Source: Mesorhizobium sp. YC-39 (lineage in GTDB: Bacteria > Pseudomonadota > Alphaproteobacteria > Rhizobiales > Rhizobiaceae). Taken from it: a stretch of 64,000 nt of DNA. The notes below the pieces were generated by a model. That model ran no database searches. It saw only the letters and a program-made list of their open reading frames with translations, and was not told the origin of the DNA. A program made the translations under genes and the position numbers. The stretch covers positions 248,001 to 312,000 of the forward strand of contig NZ_JAOWPS010000006.1 in the NCBI RefSeq assembly GCF_025753795.1, read 5' to 3'. This document shows positions 25,936 to 38,230 of the stretch, in pieces. Each line of letters opens with the position of its first letter. Within the stretch, counting starts at the first letter, position 1.

Positions 25936-25983
25936 TGCATGTCGCCCAAAAGTGCGCAGCGGTTTTGGGGCAACGACATGCAT
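25935..25983. repeat. Intergenic palindromic repeat, copy 3 (half element)
   Basis: Arms ATGCATGTCG and CGACATGCAT with the inner GCGCAGCGGTTTTGG segment, as in copies 1 and 2. Only the first palindrome is present, followed by a decayed stretch. It abuts the TAA stop of the lipoprotein gene. Confidence 0.75.
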
Positions 25984-26114
25984 GAAATTAAGAACTAAGG
26001 CTCAATTGCTCCGGTCCGGTTGATATTGATCAAGGACATGCGGCGCGCCGGCCGTCAAAGCGTCGCAGTGCGCCTGTGTTGGCAGCGCAGGGCTCTGCCG
26101 CTATTGGAAGAACG

Positions 26115-27248
26115 ATGCTGTTCTGGGTCATAGCCGCCATTCTCACGCTGAGCGCAAGCCTGGCGGTGCTGCTGCCGCTGGCCAGCGGTTCGAAGGGCGC
26201 GCCCTCTGCCGGCGACCATGACCTTGAAGTCTATCGCGACCAACTGGCCGAACTCGACCGTGACGCGGCGCGCGGCCTGATCCAGCCGGCCGAGGCCGAG
26301 GAGGCGCGCGCCGAGATCGCTCGCCGCATCCTTCGCCTGGGCAATGCGGATCCGGTCGCCAAGGCAGCCGGGCCGTCGACGGCGACGCGGCTTGTCGCGA
26401 CAGTTGCGGTTCTGGCGGTTCCGCTGATCAGTTGGGGTTTCTACAACGAACTCGGCTCGCCCGACCTGCCGTCGCAGCCGCTGAGCGCACGGCTGGCCAA
26501 GAATCCGGCCGACAGCTCGGTGGACGAACTGGTGGCGCGTGCCGAGGCCCATCTTGCCGCCAACCCCTCCGATGGCAGGGGTTGGGACGTGCTGGCGCCG
26601 GTCTATCTGCGCCTGCAGCGGTTCTCCGACGCGGCCGCCGCCTACCGCAACGCCATTCGCCTCGATGGCGACAGCGCCGCCCGCCAGGCCGGTCTCGGCG
26701 AGGCGATCGCCAATGCGGCCGGCGGCATCGTTTCGGCCGAGGCGCAAGACGCATTCGAGGCGGCGTTGAAGCTCGATCCAGCCAGTCCAAAGGCGAGCTT
26801 CTATCTTGCCATGGGCCTGGCGCAGGAAGGCCGCGTCTCGGAAGCGACGGCGGCCTGGCAGAAAATGCTCGGCACGTTGCCGCAGGGCTCACCGTGGCGT
26901 GGCGCCGTCGAGCAGGCGCTGGCAGAATCCGCGAACAAGGCAGTCGCAGCGGGCGAGCCCGCGAAGGGTCCGGATGCCGGGGAGGTCGATGCCGCATCGT
27001 CGATGTCGCCGCAGGACAGGCAAGCGATGATCGAGACCATGGTTGCAAGCCTCGACGAGAAACTGCGGCAAAATCCGCGCAACGCGGAAGGATGGATGCA
27101 ACTCGTTCGTTCCTACGTCGTGCTGGGCAAGGCCGACCAGGCGCGCGATGCGCTGGGTCGCGGTATCGCCGTCTTTGGCCCCGACAGTGAGGAAGCCAGG
27201 AAATTCGCCGCCTTTGCCGCCTCGCTTGGCCTGACGACGACGGAGTAG
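26115..27248 (+). CDS. ccmI: Cytochrome c biogenesis protein CcmI (CycH)
   Basis: A 377-residue apocytochrome c chaperone, first in the ccmIEFH cluster. It has two membrane segments, about 2-24 (LFWVIAAILTLSASLAVLLP) and about 98-115 (LVATVAVLAVPLISWGFY), and a periplasmic C-terminal region with TPR helices such as GWDVLAPVYLRLQRFSDAAAAYR and GWMQLVRSYVVLGKADQARDAL. The N-terminal cytoplasmic loop DQLAELDRDAARGLIQPAEAE is typical. CcmI holds the apocytochrome and delivers it to CcmFH for haem attachment. ATG 26115 gives the usual N-terminus. The next gene begins three bases after the stop. Confidence 0.92.
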   Translation: MLFWVIAAILTLSASLAVLLPLASGSKGAPSAGDHDLEVYRDQLAELDRDAARGLIQPAEAEEARAEIARRILRLGNADPVAKAAGPSTATRLVATVAVLAVPLISWGFYNELGSPDLPSQPLSARLAKNPADSSVDELVARAEAHLAANPSDGRGWDVLAPVYLRLQRFSDAAAAYRNAIRLDGDSAARQAGLGEAIANAAGGIVSAEAQDAFEAALKLDPASPKASFYLAMGLAQEGRVSEATAAWQKMLGTLPQGSPWRGAVEQALAESANKAVAAGEPAKGPDAGEVDAASSMSPQDRQAMIETMVASLDEKLRQNPRNAEGWMQLVRSYVVLGKADQARDALGRGIAVFGPDSEEARKFAAFAASLGLTTTE

Positions 27249-27251
27249 ACG

Positions 27252-27695
27252 ATGACGCGCAAGCAGAAGAGACTGTCGGTGATCGTCGCTGGCCTGGCCT
27301 TTCTCGGCGCGGCCACCGGGCTGACCTTCTATGCGCTCGGCCAAAAGGCCTCCTATTTTTATATGCCCGCCGATCTGACCACCGCCAGTGTGCAGCCCGG
27401 CCAGCGTATCAGGCTGGGCGGGCTGGTTGAAAAAGGCACCATCCAGCGCGGGCAGGGCGCCACCGTCGCCTTTTCGGTGACCGACATGCACAAGTCCGTC
27501 AAGGTCTCGTATACCGGTATCCTGCCTGACCTTTTCCGCGAGGAGCAGGGCGTCATCACCGAAGGCGCCTTCGGCCCGGACGGCGTCTTTGTCGCCGACA
27601 GCGTGCTGGCCAAGCACGACGAGAACTATATGCCCAAGGAGGTGGCCGACGGCCTCAAGGCCAAGGGCGTGTGGCAGGAGAGCAAGAGTGAATAA
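27252..27695 (+). CDS. ccmE: Haem chaperone CcmE (CycJ)
   Basis: A 147-residue periplasmic haem chaperone anchored by one membrane helix (about 8-28). The conserved haem-binding motif HDENYMP contains the histidine that links haem covalently. The beta-barrel segment reads IRLGGLVEKGTI and VSYTGILPDLFREEQGVI. It carries haem from CcmABCD to CcmF. The stop overlaps the start of ccmF by one base. Confidence 0.95.
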   Translation: MTRKQKRLSVIVAGLAFLGAATGLTFYALGQKASYFYMPADLTTASVQPGQRIRLGGLVEKGTIQRGQGATVAFSVTDMHKSVKVSYTGILPDLFREEQGVITEGAFGPDGVFVADSVLAKHDENYMPKEVADGLKAKGVWQESKSE

Positions 27696-29686
27696 TGGTT
27701 GAAACCGGACATTTCGCGCTCATCCTCGCCTTCGCGCTGTCGCTCGTCCAGATGCTGGTGCCTTTCTACGGCGCGCGCACCGGCAACCCTAGGATGATGG
27801 CCGTCGGCGGTCCTGTCGCCGTGACCGGCTTTGCCCTCACCGCACTCTCCTTCGCGGCACTTGCAACAGCCTATGCGAGCTCCGATTTTTCGGTGGCGAG
27901 CGTCTGGGAGAACTCGCATTCACTGCAGCCGCTGATCTACAAGATCACCGGAACCTGGGGCAACCACGAAGGCTCGATGCTGCTCTGGGTGCTGATCCTG
28001 ACCTTCTTCGGCGCGCTCGTCGCCGTCTTCGGCGGCAATCTTCCGGCGACGCTGCGGGCCAATGCGCTGGCCGTGCAGGGCGCGATCGGCGCGACCTTCT
28101 TTCTGTTCATCCTGACCACGTCCAATCCGTTCGCCAGGCTCAATCCGGCACCCATCGAAGGCCGCGATCTCAACCCGATCCTGCAGGACCTCGGCCTCGC
28201 CATCCATCCGCCGCTGCTCTATCTCGGCTATGTCGGTTTCTCCATCTGCTTTTCCTTCTCGGTCGCTGCCCTCATCGAGGGCCGCATCGACGCGTCCTGG
28301 GCGCGCTGGGTGCGGCCATGGACGCTGGTCGCCTGGATGTTCCTGACCGGCGGCATCGCCATGGGCTCCTACTGGGCCTATTACGAACTCGGCTGGGGCG
28401 GTTTCTGGTTCTGGGATCCGGTCGAGAACGCCTCCTTCATGCCGTGGCTGGCGGGCACGGCGCTCTTGCATTCGGCGATCGTCATGGAGAAGCGCTCGGC
28501 GTTGAAGATCTGGACGCTGCTGCTGGCGATCCTGACCTTCTCGCTGTCGCTGCTCGGCACCTTCCTGGTTCGATCCGGCGTGCTGACCTCGGTGCACGCC
28601 TTCGCCACCGACCCGACGCGCGGCGTCTTCATCCTCTGCATCCTGACGCTGTTCATCGGCGGCTCGCTGGCGCTGTTTGCCTTGCGCGCCTCGCGGCTGA
28701 CGGCCGGCGGCCTCTTCCATCCGATCTCGCGCGAAGGCGCGCTGGTCCTCAACAATCTGTTCCTGACCACCGCAACCGCCACCGTGCTGGTCGGCACGCT
28801 CTACCCGCTGGCGCTCGAAGCCATCACTGGCGACAAGATCTCGGTCGGCGCGCCGTTCTTCGACCTGACCTTTGGTCCGCTGATGCTGCCGCTGCTGGCG
28901 ATCGTGCCGTTCGGGCCGCTGCTGGCCTGGAAGCGTGGCGATGTTTTCGCCGCCGCCCAGCGCCTGATGGCGGCCTTTGCCCTGGCGCTCGCCGCCGTGC
29001 TGGTGACGGCGTTGCTCGTCGACGGCGCCTCGGTGTTCGCCGCGCTTGGCGTCGGCCTCGCCGTCTGGCTGGTCTGCGGCGCCCTCACCGATCTTGCAGT
29101 CAAATCCGGCGCAGGCAGCGTGGCGCCTGCCATCATGCTGCGGCGTTTCGCCGGCCTGCCGCGCTCGGTCTTCGGCACCGCGCTCGCCCATCTCGGCCTC
29201 GGCCTGACGCTGCTCGGCATCGTCGGCACGATGAGCTTCGGCGCCGAGAAGATCCTGACCGTGCGCGCCGGCGAGACCGTCGAACTGTCCGGCCACACGC
29301 TGCGCTTCGAGGGGCTCTATCCGGCCCAGGGCCCCAATTACAGCGAGGACCGTGGCCGCTTCGCCCTGCTTGGCGCCGACGGAAGCACCGCCAGCGAAAT
29401 CACTTCGGCCAAGCGCTTCTATCCGGTGCGCCAGATGACGACGACCGAGTCCGGCATCAAGACGATCGGGTTCAGCCAGCTCTACCTCTCGCTTGGCGAC
29501 GAGGCGACCGACGGCTCGGTTGTGGTGCGTCTGTGGTGGAAGCCGCTGGTGACGCTGATCTGGGGTGGCGGCCTGGTGATGATGGCGGGCGCCGCGATGT
29601 CGCTCATGGACCGACGCTTGCGCGTCGGCGCGCCGTCCCGGCGTCGCAAGGGGACGAGCGCTGTGCCTTCTGCGAGCCTGCCATGA
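27695..29686 (+). CDS. ccmF: Cytochrome c haem lyase subunit CcmF (CycK)
   Basis: A 663-residue protein with about 15 membrane segments. The WWD motif is seen as WGGFWFWDPVENASFMPW (about 233-250), and the flanking conserved histidines are in WGNHEGSMLLW and IHPPLLYLGYVGF. A periplasmic loop near the C-terminus (GHTLRFEGLYPAQGPNYSEDRG) is typical. CcmF with CcmH attaches haem to CxxCH motifs. The end overlaps ccmH by four bases (ATGA). The length is normal. Confidence 0.96.
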   Translation: MVETGHFALILAFALSLVQMLVPFYGARTGNPRMMAVGGPVAVTGFALTALSFAALATAYASSDFSVASVWENSHSLQPLIYKITGTWGNHEGSMLLWVLILTFFGALVAVFGGNLPATLRANALAVQGAIGATFFLFILTTSNPFARLNPAPIEGRDLNPILQDLGLAIHPPLLYLGYVGFSICFSFSVAALIEGRIDASWARWVRPWTLVAWMFLTGGIAMGSYWAYYELGWGGFWFWDPVENASFMPWLAGTALLHSAIVMEKRSALKIWTLLLAILTFSLSLLGTFLVRSGVLTSVHAFATDPTRGVFILCILTLFIGGSLALFALRASRLTAGGLFHPISREGALVLNNLFLTTATATVLVGTLYPLALEAITGDKISVGAPFFDLTFGPLMLPLLAIVPFGPLLAWKRGDVFAAAQRLMAAFALALAAVLVTALLVDGASVFAALGVGLAVWLVCGALTDLAVKSGAGSVAPAIMLRRFAGLPRSVFGTALAHLGLGLTLLGIVGTMSFGAEKILTVRAGETVELSGHTLRFEGLYPAQGPNYSEDRGRFALLGADGSTASEITSAKRFYPVRQMTTTESGIKTIGFSQLYLSLGDEATDGSVVVRLWWKPLVTLIWGGGLVMMAGAAMSLMDRRLRVGAPSRRRKGTSAVPSASLP

Positions 29687-30144
29687 CCAGGTTTTCGCTC
29701 GCCGCGCTAGTGCTGCTCTTGTCGCTGTTGTTTGCCGGCAGCGCCTTCGCGGTGAAGCCCGACGAGGTCCTGGCCGATCCGGCGCTCGAGGCGAGGGCGC
29801 GCGCCCTTTCCGAGGGGCTGCGCTGCATGGTCTGCCAGAACCAGTCGATCGACGAATCCGACGCCGACCTTGCCCGCGACCTGCGCATCCTGGTGCGCCA
29901 ACGCCTTGTCGCCGGCGACAGCGACCAGCAGGTGATGGATTATGTCGTTTCGCGCTACGGCGAGTTCGTGCTTTTGAAGCCGCGCTTCAGCCTGCGCAAT
30001 GCGCTGTTATGGGGCATGCCGGTGTTTCTACTGCTTGCCGGCGGCGCCTTCATCGTGCTCAGCGCCCGCTCGCGTCGCTCGACGGCAACGAGTGCCCTGA
30101 CTGCCGAGGAGAAGGCGGGGCTGGACAAGATACTGGGTAACTGA
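29683..30144 (+). CDS. ccmH: Cytochrome c biogenesis thioreductase CcmH (CycL)
   Basis: A 153-residue protein with a signal peptide (about 1-22), then the redox motif LRCMVCQNQSI (CxxC) and a C-terminal membrane helix, LLWGMPVFLLLAGGAFIVL. It reduces the apocytochrome disulfide before haem attachment. It starts inside the ccmF stop. A single TPR-less form matches alphaproteobacterial CycL, where CcmI carries the TPR part. Confidence 0.95.
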   Translation: MTRFSLAALVLLLSLLFAGSAFAVKPDEVLADPALEARARALSEGLRCMVCQNQSIDESDADLARDLRILVRQRLVAGDSDQQVMDYVVSRYGEFVLLKPRFSLRNALLWGMPVFLLLAGGAFIVLSARSRRSTATSALTAEEKAGLDKILGN

Positions 30145-30239
30145 AACAGGTAGCGGACCTACGAGATTGGTCGCCGCCTTTTCTGTCTACGGGCCAGAAT
30201 TCTGCTGCGCTGCACCCTTCGCTTGAGATAGCGGCATGG

Positions 30240-30287
30240 ATCCCAGGGTCTCCGCGACGGAGCTTCGCTCCTGCTTCGCCCTGGGAT
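30240..30287. repeat. Inverted repeat ATCCCAGGG/CCCTGGGAT
   Basis: Nine-base perfect arms, with the surrounding GGATCCCAGGGTCTCCGC...TTCGCCCTGGGATGACG pattern that I recall as a common dispersed repeat in alphaproteobacterial genomes. It lies between ccmH and the convergent antitoxin-like gene and may terminate both. Confidence 0.6.
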
Positions 30288-30332
30288 GACGACGTCGCGA
30301 GTGCTCCCGCCAAGCCTCCGGGTGTGGCTACC

Positions 30333-30515
30333 TCACACCTTGCCTGTGCGCTCGGCTTCCACAGCCTCGATCACCGCGTCGATTTCCGCCATTGCTGCTT
30401 CGTGAGGCACCAAACGACCCGCCTTTGCGTCGGCTATTCCGCGCTTGATGCCTTCGAGCACCTCAGTCTCCCAATCGGTTGAGACTCGAATTCGCATGGT
30501 ACGGCCTGTGGTCAT
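30333..30515 (-). CDS. Orphan ParD/CopG-like antitoxin-type protein
   Basis: A 60-residue protein. A short N-terminal strand (MRIRVSTDWETEVLEGIKRG) is followed by a helical region, IADAKAGRLVPHEAAMAEIDAVIEAVEAER, the pattern of antitoxins and their orphan relatives of the RelB/ParD/AbrB-like kind: the KAGRLVPHEAAMAEID segment is frequent in such antitoxins. I see no toxin gene in front or behind (flanks are ccmH and degP). Start is ATG 30515 or 30497. It may be a regulator without its toxin or a partial remnant. Confidence 0.5.
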   Translation of the reverse strand: MTTGRTMRIRVSTDWETEVLEGIKRGIADAKAGRLVPHEAAMAEIDAVIEAVEAERTGKV

Positions 30516-30668
30516 TTTTGAAACCCCGTGCTCTCACGCATCCCCTCAGCCCGGCAACATTACAAAAGTTTCATGCACTGGAAATGGCGACGTAATGTGC
30601 GCCCCTCTATTTCTCCTTGCCTGAGGATGCTCACCTGAGCGCATCCCATCAAAGAGGATAAGAGAACC

Positions 30669-32213
30669 ATGAATATTGCCCCCAATTCATATCCCCGCAC
30701 CCACAAACGTCTGATGGCCGCCGCCGCTTCTGTCGCCATTGCCGGCGCAATCGGCTTCGCTGCCGTCGCCACCGGGACAGCACCGGTCCTGGCCGACGCC
30801 GTGCGTGTCGAGGCACCGCAGGTGCCTGGCTTCGCCGATATTGTCGAGCGTGTTTCTCCCGCCGTTGTCAGCGTCAAGGTCAAGGCCAGGATCGAGCCGG
30901 CGGCCGATGACGGCTCCGACCAGTCCGACGATCCGGACGGCTTCAACAATCTCCCCGACAATCCGCAACTGCGCCGCTTCTTCAAGGAGTTCCGCGGCTT
31001 TGGCGACCAGGATCAGGGTCATCGCCGTTTCGGGCGTCGCGATCACAACAACGACCAGCCGCGCCCGGTTGCGCAAGGCTCCGGCTTCTTCATCTCCGAT
31101 GACGGCTATCTCGTCACCAACAACCATGTCGTCGAAGAAGGCTCGGCCTTTACCGTGGTGATGAATGACGGCAAGGAGCTCGACGCCAAGCTGATCGGCA
31201 CCGACCCGCGCACCGATCTCGCCGTGCTCAAGGTCGATGGCGTCGGCAAGTTCACCTATGTCGACTTCGCCGATGATTCCAAGGTTCGCGTTGGCGACTG
31301 GGTGGTGGCGGTCGGCAATCCGTTCGGTCTTGGCGGCACCGTCACCGCCGGCATCGTCTCGGCCCGTGGCCGCGATATCGGCGCTGGACCCTATGACGAT
31401 TTCCTCCAGATCGACGCTTCGGTCAATCGCGGCAATTCCGGTGGTCCGACCTTCAACCTCAACGGCCAGGTGGTCGGCATCAACACCGCGATCTTCTCGC
31501 CGTCCGGCGGCAGCGTCGGCATCGCCTTCGACATTCCAGCCTCGACCGCCAAAACGGTCGTAGAGGATCTGATGAAGAACGGCTCCGTCCAGCGCGGCTG
31601 GCTCGGCGTCGAGATCCAGCCGGTCACGACAGACATCGCCGAATCGCTCGGGCTGAAGTCCGAGAAGGGTGCGCTTGTTTCCAGCGCCCAGGACGATGGT
31701 CCCGGCAAGAAGGCCGGCATCACGTCAGGTGATGTTATCACCCAGGTCGACGGCAAGGATGTCGCTTCGCCGAAGGAACTGGCTCGTCTCATCGGGGCCT
31801 ATTCGCCCGGCAAGTCGGTCGACGTCACGGTCTGGCGTGATGGCAAGAGCGAGACGCTCAAGGTCGACCTCGGCAAATTGCCCTCGAGCGACAAGCAGGC
31901 CTCGGCCGACCAGCAGCAGCCCGCCGCTCCGGCAAAGCCCGACACGCTGGCCGATCTCGGCCTCACCGTCACCAAGTCGGACAATGGCAAGGGCCTTGTC
32001 GTGACCGATGTCGACCCGGACAGCGATGCCGCCGATCGCGGCATCCAGCCCGGCGACGTCATCACCACGGTCAATTCGACGGAAGTGAACGGCACGGCGG
32101 ACGTCGACAAGGCAATGGCCGATGCGGTGAAGTCCGGCCGCAAGGCGGTGCTGATGCAGATCACCCGCGACGATACCAATCGCTTCGTCGCGCTGCCTGT
32201 CGCTAAGGGCTGA
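30669..32213 (+). CDS. degP: DegP/DegQ (Do-like) periplasmic serine protease
   Basis: A 514-residue protease-chaperone of the envelope stress response. A signal peptide (about 1-43) is followed by a trypsin-like domain: His in TNNHVVEEG, Asp in TDPRTDLAVLKV and Ser in NRGNSGGPTFN. Two PDZ domains follow, RGWLGVEIQPV and a second with VVTDVDPDSDAADRGIQPGDVI. A linker rich in Gln, Ala and Pro (about 418-440) separates them. It degrades or refolds damaged periplasmic proteins. It follows the cytochrome c maturation cluster and precedes a two-component pair, a gene order I know from S. meliloti. Confidence 0.94.
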   Translation: MNIAPNSYPRTHKRLMAAAASVAIAGAIGFAAVATGTAPVLADAVRVEAPQVPGFADIVERVSPAVVSVKVKARIEPAADDGSDQSDDPDGFNNLPDNPQLRRFFKEFRGFGDQDQGHRRFGRRDHNNDQPRPVAQGSGFFISDDGYLVTNNHVVEEGSAFTVVMNDGKELDAKLIGTDPRTDLAVLKVDGVGKFTYVDFADDSKVRVGDWVVAVGNPFGLGGTVTAGIVSARGRDIGAGPYDDFLQIDASVNRGNSGGPTFNLNGQVVGINTAIFSPSGGSVGIAFDIPASTAKTVVEDLMKNGSVQRGWLGVEIQPVTTDIAESLGLKSEKGALVSSAQDDGPGKKAGITSGDVITQVDGKDVASPKELARLIGAYSPGKSVDVTVWRDGKSETLKVDLGKLPSSDKQASADQQQPAAPAKPDTLADLGLTVTKSDNGKGLVVTDVDPDSDAADRGIQPGDVITTVNSTEVNGTADVDKAMADAVKSGRKAVLMQITRDDTNRFVALPVAKG

Positions 32214-32223
32214 TCGTTCGACT

Positions 32224-32270
32224 TTTCCAATGCGGTGGTTTCAAACACCCCCGAGCCGCCGCATGGGAAA
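32224..32270. terminator. First of two hairpins after degP
   Basis: Arms TTTCCAATGCGG (32224-32235) and CCGCATGGGAAA (32259-32270), with one mismatch. It lies 10 bases after the degP stop; no clear T-run follows. It is immediately followed by a second hairpin. Confidence 0.5.
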
Positions 32271-32274
32271 GGAT

Positions 32275-32312
32275 GGAGCAAGACACGTTAGTCAGTCATC
32301 GTGTCTTGCTCC
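32275..32312 (+). terminator. Second hairpin after degP, perfect 13-base arms
   Basis: Arms GGAGCAAGACACG and CGTGTCTTGCTCC around a 12-base loop. With the preceding stem it forms a tandem structure that probably ends or stabilises the degP message. Between here and the response-regulator start at 32525 (a 311-base gap from degP) lies an AT-rich run near 32400-32460 that probably holds the promoter of the two-component genes. Confidence 0.55.
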
Positions 32313-32524
32313 AGCGGCAGCGGGCTCCCATCGCCCGCTGCCGCGTAATGCCGAGCATGTCGCCAAAGCTGCCCCCCGGGAGCGTGAGGCGACTGTGGTG
32401 AATTGATATAAGAAACAAAGACTTATTGCGTATCCTTGAATCAGTTTATTTGCGATACACCCAGAAGGCCATGATGCACATGCCGGCCACTCAATCTTCC
32501 AGCGAAATCGCGTATAACGGCTCT

Positions 32525-33199
32525 ATGAAGATTCTCGTCATAGAAGATGATCGCGAGGCCGCCGATTACCTCCAGAAGGCCTTTGCCGAGGCCGGGCACA
32601 CCGCGCATGTCGCCGGTGACGGTGAAACCGGCTTCGCTCTTGCCGATGCTGGCGACTATGACGTGATGGTCATCGATCGCATGATGCCGCGCCGCGACGG
32701 CCTCTCGGTCATCGCCGGTCTGAGATCCAGGGGTAACACGACGCCGGTGCTGATCCTGTCGGCGCTCGGCGAGGTCGATGACCGCGTCACCGGCCTGCGC
32801 GCCGGCGGCGACGACTATCTAACCAAGCCCTACGCCTTCTCCGAACTGCTCGCCCGTGTCGAAGTGCTGAACCGTCGCGCCAGCTCCAGGGAAGCCGAAA
32901 CCGTCTACCGGGTCGGCGATCTCGAGCTCGACAGGCTCTCTCATTCGGTCCGGCGCGCATCGCGCGAGATCACGCTGCAGCCGCGCGAGTTCCGCTTGCT
33001 CGAATATCTGATGCGCCATGCCGGCCAGGTGGTGACGCGCACCATGCTGCTCGAAAATGTCTGGGACTACCATTTCGATCCGCAGACCAACGTCATCGAC
33101 GTTCATGTCTCGCGGTTGCGCGGCAAGATCGAGAAGGGCTTCGACAAGCCGATCCTGCATACCGTTCGCGGCGCCGGCTATATGCTGAAGAGCGGGTAG
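32525..33199 (+). CDS. OmpR-family response regulator
   Basis: A 224-residue regulator: receiver domain with EDDRE acidic pair, phosphoacceptor Asp in YDVMVIDRMMPRRDG (about 51), Lys in DDYLTKPYAF, and a C-terminal winged helix containing LQPREFRLLEYLMRHAGQ and TNVIDVHVSRLRGKI. It is followed after six bases by its kinase gene. Placement beside degP suggests an envelope-related stimulus, which is inference. ATG 32525 is the only start giving a normal N-terminus; the frame continues upstream to 32426. Confidence 0.9.
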   Translation: MKILVIEDDREAADYLQKAFAEAGHTAHVAGDGETGFALADAGDYDVMVIDRMMPRRDGLSVIAGLRSRGNTTPVLILSALGEVDDRVTGLRAGGDDYLTKPYAFSELLARVEVLNRRASSREAETVYRVGDLELDRLSHSVRRASREITLQPREFRLLEYLMRHAGQVVTRTMLLENVWDYHFDPQTNVIDVHVSRLRGKIEKGFDKPILHTVRGAGYMLKSG

Positions 33200-33205
33200 G
33201 GCCTT

Positions 33206-34680
33206 ATGGCACTGTCCCTGCCGGCCATCATGAGGACGACGGCGGCGCGGCTTTCGGCGCTCTATCTCCTGCTTTTCGCGCTTTGCGCCGTGCTGCTCGT
33301 TCTCTACATGACCTCGCTGTCGGCGCGCATGCTGACCGCGCAGACGCAGGAAACGATCAACGACGAGGTACTCGGCCTCGCTCGGGCCTATCAGCGCGGC
33401 GGTCTGCCGGTGTTGGTGCGCGTCGTCGAGGCCCGCTCTCGCCAGCCTGGCGCCAACCTCTATCTGATCGCCGACACCAACGGCCAGATCCTGACCGGCA
33501 ATGTCCAGAGCCTGGAGCCGGGGGTGATCGAGACCGAAGGCTGGACGACGGAGCCGTTCTCCTATCGGCGTTTTGGCGAGGGCGAACTGGAGCGGCAACG
33601 CAATCCAGTGTCTGACCCGAACGACATGCAGTCCGGCCAGAGCGAGGTGCAGGCGGAGGGCGAGAAGGGCCACAACGCCATTGCACTGGTGCTGCGCTTA
33701 CCCAACCAGATGATCATGCTGGTCGGCCGCGATCTTGGCGAGCCGGAGCGGTTCCGCGCCGTCATCCGCCGCGCCCTGATGCTGGCGCTGGGCATGATGG
33801 GGCTTGGCGGGCTCCTGATCTGGTTCTTTGTCGGTCGTGCGGCGCTGAAGCGCATCGACAGCGTGTCGGAGGCGAGCCGCCGCATCATGGGCGGCGATCT
33901 TTCCGGCAGGCTGCCGGTTACCGGCGCCGGCGACGAGTTCGACCGGCTCTCCGAAAACCTCAATTCCATGCTCGCCAGGATCGCCACGCTCAACGAGGGT
34001 CTGAAGCAGGTCTCCGACAACATCGCCCACGATCTGAAGACGCCGCTGACCCGGCTGCGCAACCGCGCCGAGGCAACGCTTTCCGGCAAGCACAGGACCA
34101 CCGACTACCGGCAGGCGCTGGAAGGGACCATTACCGAGTCCGACCAGCTGATAAAGACCTTCAACGCTATCCTGATGATCTCCAGGCTCGAGGCAGGCTA
34201 TTCCTCCGAAAGCACCAATCGGGTCGACCTGGCGGCCGCCGTGCGCGATGTCGTCGAGCTCTACGAGCCGGTGGCGGAAGAGGCCGGTGTGACGCTGGAG
34301 AGTTCGGTCGAAGGTAATTTTGCCGTCGACGGCAATCGCGAGCTGATCGGCCAGGCGCTGTCGAACATCGTCGACAATGCGATCAAATATTCGACCGACT
34401 CGACCGGCAGGCCCGGCGTCCGCGTGACGCTGGAGCGAGTTGGCGGCGAAATCAGGCTCACCGTCTCCGACAATGGCCAGGGCATTCCCGACGACGCCGA
34501 CCGCGCACGGGTGACCGAGCGTTTCGTGCGGCTGGAAAAAAGCCGCTCGCAGCCCGGTTCCGGTCTTGGTCTCAGCCTCGCCAAGGCGATCATGACGTTC
34601 CACAACGGACGGCTTGATCTTCTGCCGGCAAATCCAGGATTGTCGGTCGTCATGAGTTTCCCCGGACGGGAGGAGCACTG

Positions 34681-34681
<1 letters not shown>
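33206..34681 (+). CDS. Sensor histidine kinase partnering the response regulator
   Basis: A 491-residue membrane kinase: first membrane segment about 13-35 (LYLLLFALCAVLLVLYMTSL), a periplasmic region of about 150 residues, second membrane segment about 188-212 (LMLALGMMGLGGLLIWFFVG), HAMP, then HisKA with DNIAHDLKTPLTRLRNRAE and HATPase with NIVDNAIKYSTDS, DNGQGIPDD and GSGLGLSLAKAI. Its stop overlaps the glnE start (TGATG), so regulator, kinase and glnE probably form one operon. The signal is unknown. Confidence 0.9.
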
Positions 34682-37647
<2,966 letters not shown>

Positions 37648-37708
37648 CGGCAAAGGCCTGAAGGTTGTTCGGTTCGCATCGGGGGTGACGATGCAACAGG
37701 AGAAGACC

Positions 37709-38182
37709 ATGAGAAAGTCAACCAAATTTGCCCTTGCCTTCGTAGCCTTGGCCGGCGCCGTCGGCACCACGGCCTATGCCGAAAACAATGCCAGTGCAAA
37801 AATGCGCGAGGGCATGATGCTGCGCCTCAATAAGGCGATGAAGGATTCGGACGGCACCATCACGTTCGACCAGTTTTCCGACGCCATGAACGCGAGGCTG
37901 AAGAAGATGGTCGCCGACAATGGCGGCAAGCTGACCGTCGCCCAACTCGCCGACGCCTTGGAGAAGGCGCGCTTCGAGCGGATGGCCAAGCGTATCATCG
38001 CCCGCTACGACACCAAGGGCGACGGCACGCTGACGACCGATGACATCACCGGTCGCGAGAAGAAGATCTTTGCCATGCTCGACCGCAACAATGACGGCAA
38101 GATCGAGAAGAGCGAGCTGCCGAAGGGCGGTCGCATGGGTGGTCACCGTCAATGGGGCGGCGGCAACGACAGCATGCAGTAA
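37709..38182 (+). CDS. Exported EF-hand calcium-binding protein
   Basis: A 157-residue protein with a signal peptide (about 1-24, FALAFVALAGAVGTTAYA). Two clear EF-hand loops are seen, DTKGDGTLTTDDI (about 104-116) and DRNNDGKIEKSEL (about 127-139), plus a degenerate third, DSDGTITFDQF (about 47-57). The C-terminus is Gly-rich. It would bind Ca2+ in the periplasm; its physiological role is unknown. ATG 37709 is chosen for AGGAG six bases upstream and the signal peptide; ATG 37691 is also in frame. It follows glnE by about 60 bases. Confidence 0.8.
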   Translation: MRKSTKFALAFVALAGAVGTTAYAENNASAKMREGMMLRLNKAMKDSDGTITFDQFSDAMNARLKKMVADNGGKLTVAQLADALEKARFERMAKRIIARYDTKGDGTLTTDDITGREKKIFAMLDRNNDGKIEKSELPKGGRMGGHRQWGGGNDSMQ

Positions 38183-38193
38183 ATCCGCGACAG

Positions 38194-38217
38194 CTCCGGC
38201 GGCGCAAGCCGCCGGAG
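38194..38217. terminator. Terminator hairpin between EF-hand gene and pleC
   Basis: Perfect 10-base arms CTCCGGCGGC and GCCGCCGGAG with a GCAA tetraloop (GNRA-type), placed between the two convergent stops. It probably stops transcription from both sides. No long T-run is present. Confidence 0.65.
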
Positions 38218-38230
38218 ACACGGGTTCATC

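Noticed and set aside
27920..29296. 458-codon minus-strand open frame
   Set aside because: Antisense to ccmF; its product is a charged low-complexity chain (Gln, Arg, Glu, Gly) typical of shadows.
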